Shown here: piece by piece, positions 1-6,300 of the stretch | Layout: each line of letters starts with the position of its first letter | Position numbering within the stretch: position 1 is the first letter of the stretch | NCBI GenBank assembly: GCA_946480705.1 | Contig: CAMLLF010000221.1 | Coordinates: 1 to 6,783 of the forward strand | Reading direction: 5' to 3' | Origin: an uncultured Lysobacteraceae bacterium | Lineage (GTDB): Bacteria; Pseudomonadota; Gammaproteobacteria; Xanthomonadales; Rhodanobacteraceae | Length of the DNA stretch: 6,783 bases | Made by a program: the position numbers and the translations under genes | Notes under the pieces: model-generated | What the model was told of the DNA's origin: nothing | What the model saw: only the letters and a program-made list of their open reading frames with translations | Databases searched by the model: none

Positions 1-1
1 C

Positions 2-1243
2 CTCGTCGGCTTCCACATCGACCGCGGCGTCGCGAGCCTCAACCGGATCTGCGGCCCGGACTACAACCAGACCGGCATCAGCCCGATACGCGACTATCCG
101 TCCTATCCGACGTATTCCTGGGCCGGCGCGACGCTGCCGCATGAGATCGGCCACCTGTTCGGCTCGGAGCACACGCAGGCGTGCTCCTGGAACGGCAACA
201 ACACCGCGCTCGACGGCTGCGCCGCGCCCGAAGGCAGCTGTCCGCGGCCGGCCGGCCGCTACGGCACGATCATGAGCTACTGCACCGACTTCAGCCTCGC
301 ACAGGGCTTCGGCACGCAGCCGGGCAATCTGATCCGCAGCAGTTTCTCGAACGCGACCTGCCTCGCCTGCGGCGGCGGCTGCACGAGCACGATCGCGCCG
401 ATGTCGGCCAGCGTCGGCGCCGCGGCGGCCAGCGGCAGCATCGCCGTGACGACGAGCGCGTCGAACTGCACCTGGACCGCGGCGAGCACGGCGAACTGGA
501 TCACCGTCACTTCCGGCGGCGGTCCGTTCGCCGGCAACGGCTCGGTGTCCTACACGGTCGCCGCGAACACCGGCGCGGCGCGCAGCGGCACGCTGACCAT
601 CGCCGGACAGACGTTCACCGTCTCGCAGCAGGCAGGCGCGGGCGGCACGCCGCTGACGAACGGCGTCGCCGTGACCGCGAGCGGCGCGGCCGGCAGCGCG
701 CGCACGTATTACATCGACGTGCCGAGCGGCGCGACGAACCTCGTCATCGCCACGGGCGGCGGCAGCGGCGATGTGGACCTGTATACGCGCTTCGGCGCGC
801 CGCCGACGACCGCCGTCTACGACTGCCGCCCGTATACCAGTACCAGCAACGAAACGTGCACCGTCGCCGCACCGGCCGCCGGCCGCTATCACGTGCTGCT
901 GCAGGGCTATTCGGCCTATTCCGGCGTGTCGCTGCGCGCGAGCTTCGGCATGCCCGACACGACGACGATCGATCTGACCGCGCCCGTCGGCGGCGAAGTC
1001 TGGACACGCGGCAGCACGCGCTCGATCCGCTGGACCGCGACGAACTCGCAGCACGTCGACGTCGCGCTCTACAACGGCACGACCTTCGTGCAATGGCTGA
1101 CCTGGCACGTGGTCTCGTCGACCGGCTCGTACAACTGGACGATTCCGTCGACGCTCGCGACCGGCAGCGACTATCGGATCTCCGTCATCGACTACGACCG
1201 GCGCACGATCAGCGATACGAGTGGGGCGTTTACGGTCAATTAG
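2..1243 (+). CDS. Secreted M12B (reprolysin)-like zinc metalloprotease, C-terminal 413 residues (5' partial)
   Basis: The reading frame is open from the left edge to a TAG stop, so the signal peptide, propeptide and N-terminal part of the catalytic domain are missing. Residues 47-57 of the fragment read HEIGHLFGSEH, a complete HExxHxxGxxH zinc site (ligands His47, His51, His57; catalytic Glu48). IMSYC at 90-94 is the Met-turn with Met91, and the Cys-rich stretch between them is typical of bacterial M12B/reprolysin-like enzymes. Downstream modules: about 129-211 resembles a BACON beta-sandwich (the CTW...NW pattern, then a run ending in TVSQQ); about 217-316 resembles a PPC (bacterial pre-peptidase C-terminal) domain with a GDVDLY motif; about 319-412 resembles the Kre9/KNH-type domain (APVGGEVWTRG...IRWT). 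Such enzymes are exported and degrade extracellular protein; the accessory modules probably bind substrate or surface polymer, and PPC domains are often removed on maturation. The metzincin call is firm; the module names rest on pattern recognition only. Confidence 0.9.
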   Translation, partial: LVGFHIDRGVASLNRICGPDYNQTGISPIRDYPSYPTYSWAGATLPHEIGHLFGSEHTQACSWNGNNTALDGCAAPEGSCPRPAGRYGTIMSYCTDFSLAQGFGTQPGNLIRSSFSNATCLACGGGCTSTIAPMSASVGAAAASGSIAVTTSASNCTWTAASTANWITVTSGGGPFAGNGSVSYTVAANTGAARSGTLTIAGQTFTVSQQAGAGGTPLTNGVAVTASGAAGSARTYYIDVPSGATNLVIATGGGSGDVDLYTRFGAPPTTAVYDCRPYTSTSNETCTVAAPAAGRYHVLLQGYSAYSGVSLRASFGMPDTTTIDLTAPVGGEVWTRGSTRSIRWTATNSQHVDVALYNGTTFVQWLTWHVVSSTGSYNWTIPSTLATGSDYRISVIDYDRRTISDTSGAFTVN

Positions 1244-1256
1244 CCGCGTTGGCGGC

Positions 1257-1286
1257 AGCGAGGAGAGGCGATGGCCTCTCCTCGTT
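1257..1286. terminator. Hairpin terminator candidate between convergent genes
   Basis: A perfect 11-bp GC-rich stem pairs 1259-1269 (CGAGGAGAGGC) with 1274-1284 around a GATG loop. It can be extended outward by a G-U pair and an A-U pair. It sits wholly in the gap between the stop codons of the protease gene (plus) and the DUF2306-like gene (minus), the expected place for a bidirectional terminator. The following T-run is poor on the plus strand (TTCGCT) and absent on the minus strand, so intrinsic termination may be inefficient or need Rho. Confidence 0.7.
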
Positions 1287-1289
1287 CGC

Positions 1290-1766
1290 TCACCGGTACA
1301 GCCGTTGCACCTGAAACACGCCGAGCACCGCAAATACTGCGAATGCGATCCCGACGAGCATGAACAGCTTCGGATCTTCCGGCCCGGTCAGCAGCGGGTT
1401 GCCGGCCGGAACGCGCGTCAGCGTTTCGTTGAATCCCGGGATGAAATGGAAGAACACCGTCGTCGTGAAGCCGAGTGCCGCGAGCGTGCGGCGCAGGCGG
1501 TTCGCGCCGGCGCTGCGCTGGATCTGCCAGGATGCGAGCAGTACGACCAGCGTCACGATGCCCAGCGCATGGGCCTGGCTGAAACCGCCGTGGCGCACGA
1601 TGAAGAAGCCGGTCACGCAGCTCGCGATCGTGAACAGCACGTAGACCCTGCCGAGCGTCGTGTCGGCGCGCAGTTCGCACCGGCGGAGCAGGGCATAGAG
1701 CCCGGCGGACAACGAGACGAGACTGATGAGCGTGTGGAACATGCCGAACGGCGTGATACCGAGCAT
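1290..1766 (-). CDS. DUF2306-like small integral membrane protein
   Basis: This encodes 158 residues from the ATG at 1766 to TGA at 1290. About five hydrophobic segments can be seen, near residues 6-27, 41-57, 66-81, 88-107 and 133-152, which suggests an inner-membrane protein. The pattern of a first helix, a basic LLRR turn, then GRVYV, a helix, GGFSQAH and another helix resembles the DUF2306 family, whose function is unknown. The frame stays open another 66 codons upstream, but that extension is Arg/Cys-rich and unlike a membrane-protein N-terminus. I chose ATG 1766 because a hydrophobic start (MLGITPFGMFHT) fits the fold; a weak purine stretch (ACGAG) precedes it, so the start is only moderately sure. 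Conserved-looking polar residues are His in FSQAH and His plus Glu in HFIPGFNET. It is convergent with the protease gene and divergent from the carbonic anhydrase gene. No function is inferred. Confidence 0.8.
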   Translation of the reverse strand: MLGITPFGMFHTLISLVSLSAGLYALLRRCELRADTTLGRVYVLFTIASCVTGFFIVRHGGFSQAHALGIVTLVVLLASWQIQRSAGANRLRRTLAALGFTTTVFFHFIPGFNETLTRVPAGNPLLTGPEDPKLFMLVGIAFAVFAVLGVFQVQRLYR

Positions 1767-1843
1767 GGCGTCGACTCGTGCAGGTGTGGAAATGTTCCGC
1801 GGTGCCCGCGGGGCGGCGGGATGGGTGGAGCGGTGCGCTAAAA

Positions 1844-1849
1844 ATGATA
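1844..1849 (-). promoter_or_regulatory. Candidate -10 element for the DUF2306-like gene
   Basis: On the minus strand these bases read TATCAT, one mismatch from the sigma-70 -10 consensus, in an AT-rich pocket (the plus strand reads CTAAAAATGATACG) within otherwise GC-rich DNA. It lies 77 bases before the chosen ATG at 1766. No convincing TTGACA-like -35 lies 16-18 bases upstream, so an activator or a different sigma factor would be needed. Tentative. Confidence 0.3.
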
Positions 1850-1912
1850 CGACAGGCAGGCATCGCCAGCATGCGTTTCCGACGACTGACGCTCGCTGCA
1901 TCGGCAGCGTGG

Positions 1913-1930
1913 TTTGTCTCGCGAGACAAA
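1913..1930. promoter_or_regulatory. Perfect 18-bp palindrome, operator-like
   Basis: TTTGTCTCGCGAGACAAA is an uninterrupted inverted repeat with 9-bp half-sites and no spacer, flanked by non-pairing bases. It stands between two divergent genes, about 150 bases from the DUF2306-like start and about 130 bases from the carbonic anhydrase start. Length, symmetry and location are those of a binding site for a dimeric regulator such as TetR, MarR or GntR family members. No regulator gene is visible in the window, so the regulator is unknown. As RNA it would form a hairpin with essentially no loop, which makes a terminator role less likely. Confidence 0.55.
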
Positions 1931-1997
1931 TCGGGCGTGCGCAAAAACCTCGGCTCCAGCGCATAGCGCAGGCGCGAACGCCGGTCTATCACGCCGC

Positions 1998-2026
1998 TTG
2001 AGCGGCCGACAAAGTGCTGCTAGTGT
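1998..2026 (+). promoter_or_regulatory. Candidate promoter of the carbonic anhydrase gene
   Basis: TTGAGC (1998-2003, four of six matches to the -35 consensus) is separated by 17 bases from TAGTGT (2021-2026, three of six matches to the -10 consensus). A TG at 2018-2019 gives an extended -10 (TGCTAGTGT). Transcription would start near 2033, leaving a leader of about 25 bases before the Shine-Dalgarno site and start codon. The spacing is ideal but the hexamers are weak. Confidence 0.35.
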
Positions 2027-2047
2027 AAAAGTCCACCGCATGTTCCC

Positions 2048-2052
2048 AGGGG
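2048..2052 (+). promoter_or_regulatory. Shine-Dalgarno site deciding the carbonic anhydrase start
   Basis: AGGGG lies directly against an ATG at 2053 (no spacer) but six bases from the in-frame ATG at 2059. The normal spacer length favours 2059 as the true start, giving a protein two residues shorter than the longest open frame. Confidence 0.6.
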
Positions 2053-2058
2053 ATGGAC

Positions 2059-2907
2059 ATGGTCAGGGGCCACGCCGTTCTGCCGCATCGCCGCGTTCGC
2101 GCCCGCTTCGTCTCGACGCATCCGACGAGTTGGCTCGAGCCGCTCGGGCTCGCCGTTGCGCTGCTCGGATTTTCAGGCTGCGCACACGTGCCGCCCGCTG
2201 CGTCCGTGACGCAGTGGACGTATCCCGAAGGACCCGGCTGGGGATCGGCCTGCGAAGCGCCGCCTCCGCCGCAGCAGTCGCCGATCACGTTCGTCGGTGT
2301 CGCGACGACACCATGGACGGCGTCGACCGTCGTGCCGCAGGCCACGTTCGATCCGCACGACCAGAACGTCGTGTTCACGGCGTCGCCCGGGCCGTCCGTC
2401 GCGATGACGCCGGGGATCGGCGATTCGGCGAAACCCTATGTCTACACGGTCGCCGGATTTCATTTTCATCATCGCAACGAGCACGTCGTCGACGGTACTC
2501 CGGTCTTCGAGATCCATATCAAGACGACGGATCAATATGGCGGCACGGCGGTATTCGGCGCGCTCTGGAAAATCGACGACGGCGTGGCGGACGATCCCAC
2601 GCTCGTTGCCGCGTATCGCTCGCTGAGCGCGCCGCCGGGGTCGGTGGAAGCCGTCGACCTGGGCAGCGTGCTCTGGCGGTTCGGCCATGAGTCGTTCTAC
2701 AGCTACGTGGGTTCGCTGACGACTCCGCCGTGTACGGGCAACATCCGCTGGTTCGTGCTGCAGGCGCCGATCCGGACGCCCTCGGGCATCGTGAACCGGC
2801 TGCGAGCGGCGCTCCGGAGCAACGGCATGCCGGAGAACAACGTGCGCGGCGTCAAGCCGCTCGCTCAGCCCGCGCCGACGATCTATCGGGTGACGCCGAA
2901 GCAGTGA
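2059..2907 (+). CDS. Alpha-class carbonic anhydrase, probable exported lipoprotein
   Basis: The 282-residue product should interconvert CO2 and bicarbonate in the periplasm. Numbered from ATG 2059, the zinc ligands are His135 and His137 in FHFHHRNEH and His153 in FEIHI. Glu141 matches the gatekeeper Glu of the family, and Thr221-Thr222 in GSLTTPPC match the catalytic threonines. QSPI at 72-75 is the conserved N-terminal core motif. Cys65 and Cys225 are placed to form the disulfide usual in bacterial periplasmic members, and His100 (FDPHDQNV) aligns by eye with the proton-shuttle His64 of animal enzymes. The active site therefore looks complete. The N-terminus has a long basic region of about 28 residues, then a hydrophobic stretch (29-40) ending in FSGC, a lipobox-like site with Cys41 as the acylated residue; Phe at -3 is unusual. 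ATG 2053 is the alternative start. The gene is monocistronic, divergent from the DUF2306-like gene and convergent with the VOC gene. Confidence 0.93.
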   Translation: MVRGHAVLPHRRVRARFVSTHPTSWLEPLGLAVALLGFSGCAHVPPAASVTQWTYPEGPGWGSACEAPPPPQQSPITFVGVATTPWTASTVVPQATFDPHDQNVVFTASPGPSVAMTPGIGDSAKPYVYTVAGFHFHHRNEHVVDGTPVFEIHIKTTDQYGGTAVFGALWKIDDGVADDPTLVAAYRSLSAPPGSVEAVDLGSVLWRFGHESFYSYVGSLTTPPCTGNIRWFVLQAPIRTPSGIVNRLRAALRSNGMPENNVRGVKPLAQPAPTIYRVTPKQ

Positions 2908-2958
2908 GTTGCTGCCTTCGCCGAAACGATCACGTCGACGCCGGGATTCGCCTTCGGC

Positions 2959-3375
2959 TTACAACCTGGTGCGGGACGCCCCCGCCACGTTCGCGCGAAT
3001 CTGCACGACGTTGCCTTCGGGATCGACGCCGTCGCAGATGCGGTAGCCGCGCCATTCCCACTCGCGTTCGGCGGGCTCGATCTGGCCGCCGTGGGCGCAT
3101 GCGGCCGCGCGGGCGGCGGCGAGATCGGCGACCGGAAAGATCAGTTTGACGCTCGCGTCTTCGCGCGGCCGCGGCGGGACGGCGATATCGATCTGCGCGG
3201 CGATCGCCGGCGGTATCGCGTGCACGACGAGTTCCGTCGCCGCGCTGCCGAGCACGACGAAACCGTCGTCCTGCTGCTCGACGGCCAGCGCCATCGTCTC
3301 GCGATAGAACGCGGCGACGCGTTCCACATCTTTCGCGAAGACGACGGCGCCGCTTTTCGGCGGCGCCGTCGTCAT
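2959..3375 (-). CDS. VOC-superfamily (glyoxalase/bleomycin-resistance-like) protein
   Basis: This encodes 138 residues from ATG 3375 to TAA 2959. Two beta-alpha-beta-beta-beta modules can be followed: the first opens with VVFAKDVERVAAFYRE (11-26), the classic start of a VOC module; the second carries FPVADLAAARAAACAHGG and ends in DGVDPEGNVVQI, the classic closing motif. Usual metal-ligand positions are not conserved: no His stands at the start of the first strand and the final Glu is replaced by Gln (VVQI). It is therefore more likely a metal-independent, ligand-binding or resistance-type member than a glyoxalase I; the substrate cannot be told. There is no signal peptide, so it is cytosolic. 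The start lies two bases after the nuclease stop (TGACGATG), so it is probably co-transcribed and translationally coupled. The same frame continues open far upstream inside the nuclease gene, but that stretch is a shadow reading. Confidence 0.88.
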   Translation of the reverse strand: MTTAPPKSGAVVFAKDVERVAAFYRETMALAVEQQDDGFVVLGSAATELVVHAIPPAIAAQIDIAVPPRPREDASVKLIFPVADLAAARAAACAHGGQIEPAEREWEWRGYRICDGVDPEGNVVQIRANVAGASRTRL

Positions 3376-3377
3376 CG

Positions 3378-6300
3378 TCAATCGACCTCGAAGGACTGCA
3401 GCGACACCGGCGTAGTCGTCGATGCGGTCGCCGAGTCGTTGCCGGGCGTCGGATCGGGCGTTGCCGACGTGACGCTCGCCGTGTCGACGATCATCGTCGG
3501 CGGCAGGCCGGTGTCGATCGTGACGGTCAGGCTGAAGGTCGCGTTGCCGCCGGGCGGCACGCTCGCGATCGAACAGCTGACCGTGCCGGTCGCGCCGACG
3601 GCCGGCGTCGTGCAGCTCCAGCCGACCGGCGAGGACAGCGACGTGAATGTCGTGCCGGCCGGGATCGCGTTGGTCAGGGACACGGTGCTTGCCGTGCTCG
3701 GACCGGCGTTGCCCACGACGATGGTGTAGGTGATCGGCTGGCCGTTGATCGCGGACGTCGTCGACGGCGTGTTCGTCACACCCAGGTCGGCCGACGCGCC
3801 GACGGTCGCATTCGCGGTCGCGCTGTCGTTCGCGCTGTTCGGGTCGGTGGTTGCCGACGCGATGGTCGCGGTGTCGCTGAGCGTGCCCGGCGCAAACGAC
3901 GGATCGATCGCGAGAACCAGCGTGAACGAGCTGGATTGCGGTGTCAGGCTCGGGATCGTGCAGTTGACCGTGCCGGCCGCGCCGACCGCCGGCGTCGTGC
4001 AGCTCCAGCCCGCCGACGAGGACAGCGACACGAACGTCGTGCCGGCCGGAAGCGCGTTCGTCAGCGAAACCGATGCGGCGGCGCTCGGGCCCACGTTCGA
4101 CGCCATGATCTGGAAGGTCGCGTTCTGGCCCGCGTTGACGGTCGGGGTCAGGGACAGATTCGTCACGACGAGATCGGCGGACGCCGATACGGTCGTCGTC
4201 GCTGTTGCGCTGTTGTTCGACGGATCCGGATCGGTCGTCGCTGACGAGACCGTCGCCGTGTTCGACAGCACCGTGCCCTCGGCGACGGCAGGATCGACGG
4301 TCACATTCAGCGAGAACTGCGCGGTGCCGACCGCAGCGGTCGGATTCGTGCAGGACACCGTGCCGGCCGCGCCGATGGGCGGCGTCGTGCAGCTCCAGCC
4401 TGGCGGCGCCGTCGCGGAGAGGAAGGTCGTGCCGGCCGGCAGCGTGTCGCTCCACGATGCGGCATTGGCGGCGTCCGGGCCATTGTTGTTGACGAAAATC
4501 GTATACGAGAGCGCGGTTCCGGCAATGACCGGGTCCGCGTCGTCGGTCTTGGTGATCGCGAGGTCGGCCTGGGCGAAACCGGCGACGGTGAAGTACGCGA
4601 TCAGCGGATCATGGTCGGAAACGCGCAGTGCCGAAGTCGCCGCGCTGCGCGCAGATTCCGGCCAGTCGGCGCCGACGCGCGCATGCTCGATGCGCCGCGC
4701 CGTCGTGTCGGTCACGACGCCGGCCGCGACGAGCGCGTGGTCGATGTTCTGCGCGTTGCCGTCCTCGACGTAGGAATAGCGCTGTGGTGCCGGCGGCGTG
4801 TTGACGAGGTTGGTCAGGTCGGGATTGAGCTGGTCGATGCCGTCGCCGGTGTTCGGCGCGATCGGACACGTTGCGCAGACGACGGTTTCGTTGTCGGGCG
4901 ACGGGGTGCCCATGATCGTGCCGAGCGTGTTCGCATAGCCGTCGTTGAACTCGAACGCGTTCATGTCGCCGATCACGACGAGATGCTCGCCGGGCGCCGC
5001 GGTCAGGCGACCCTGCAGGTACTGCGCGAGGAAGTCGGCCTGGATCTGGCGCTTGCGGCGCACGCGGTCGCCGCCGGTCGTCGGACCCGCGGCGGCGATG
5101 TCCTCGATGCCCAGCAGCGAACGCAGATGGTTGTTCACGACGACGACCGGGAACGAGACCGTCGGCGAACGATTGACGACGGCGTCGAGCACGAGCGGCG
5201 GGCGATCGTTGAGCTGGGCGCTCGTGCCCGTGGAGGGGTCGATCCAGGTCGCGGCCAGACCGATCTGTGTGACTGAATTCACCGTCACACGCGGCGTCGT
5301 GCCGCCGACGGTCGCGGTCTTCACGAGATAGCCGACATCGATTCCGCCGCTGTCGTTGCCCTCGGCGAGATAGGCGACGTACATCGGGTCGGGCTGCATC
5401 GCGGCGATCGCATCGGCGCTGATCTGCGCGGCGAGGGCCTGCAATGTCGAGAGATTCTCGACCTCCTGCACGCCGACGATGTCGGGGTTCAGCAGGTGAT
5501 TGCGGATCGCGAGCGATGCCTTCTGCAGGCGGTTCGCGAATGCCGTCGCCGTGAGCGCTACATCGTTCGTGAGCGGATCGTCGGCGGTGTCGTAGAAGCG
5601 CTGCAGGTTGTACGACGCGATCGTGAATTCGGTGGACGACGCCTGCGTGACGATGGTCGGTGGGGTTGCCGGCGTGACGGCCGGCGTGCCGGCCGTGCCG
5701 TCGGGATAGATCGCATAGGCGCGGAAGCCGTAGTCGAGCGGACCGGTGAGGTTGGCGACGACGTCGCCGCTCGCGACATCGAGCAGCGGCTGCGCGTTGA
5801 TCGTCGCGCTCTCGACGCGCAGGCGCTCGGGGTTCGCGTCCCAGCGCGGAATCGGCGGAATCGAGCCGGTCGGCGGCGGGTTCGGCGCTTCGATGCCGGG
5901 CTCGCGAAACGGACGCGGCACGCCGGTGATGACAGCGTGGAAACGGCCGTTGCCCGTCGCGGTCGCGTCGGCTTCGGTGAGGCTGCCCTGGCTCGGTCCG
6001 ACCACGGTCATCGACGCGGCCGACACGCGCATGCCTTCGAGACGTTCGAGCTGGTCGTGCGGACCGGCCGGATCCGGGAAGGTCGGCGTCAGCGCAACGG
6101 GCGCCGGCAACGTCTGGCCGGGCGGCGAAACCTGTACGACGCTCGGCGAAGTCAGTTCGGTGACCGGCGGCTGCAGCGGATCGGCCGGCGGTACGAATTC
6201 GGTGACGGTGCCGGTGACCTGCACCAGCGCCGTGAACGCGGCGGCGGCCGGCGGCGCGCTGCTCGTGAACACGAAGATGCCTTCCGACGTCGCCGGATCG

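Noticed and set aside
181..1314. Plus-strand open frame of 377 codons within the protease gene.
   Set aside because: It is Arg/His/Asp-rich and out of frame with the HExxH, Met-turn, BACON and PPC signals, all of which lie in the neighbouring frame.
1767..1992. Upstream extensions of the minus-strand frames reaching into the divergent intergenic region.
   Set aside because: The translated extensions are Arg/Cys-rich without a signal or domain, and they would read through the 18-bp palindrome and promoter candidates. A start at 1766 fits the membrane protein better.
2086..2110. Twin-arginine export motif in the carbonic anhydrase N-terminus (HRRVRARF).
   Set aside because: The residues after RR do not match the Tat consensus, and the hydrophobic stretch begins about 17 residues later, too far for a standard Tat signal.
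2908..2958. Possible terminator between the convergent carbonic anhydrase and VOC genes.
   Set aside because: Only a 6-bp stem (GCCGAA at 2920-2925 with TTCGGC at 2953-2958) around a 27-base loop can be drawn, with no T-run. This is too weak to call.
3376..4455. Minus-strand open frame of about 360 codons running continuously into the VOC gene, suggesting a 498-residue fusion.
   Set aside because: It overlaps the DUF11-coding part of the nuclease gene in another frame and is Arg/Asp/His-rich without domain patterns. The VOC ATG at 3375 has its own Shine-Dalgarno site, so the extension is a GC-bias shadow.
3730..4773. Plus-strand open frame of 347 codons opposite the nuclease gene.
   Set aside because: It mirrors the DUF11 repeats on the antisense strand, has no recognisable domain, and the sense frame carries all EEP and DUF11 motifs. 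Long antisense frames are expected in DNA with this codon bias.
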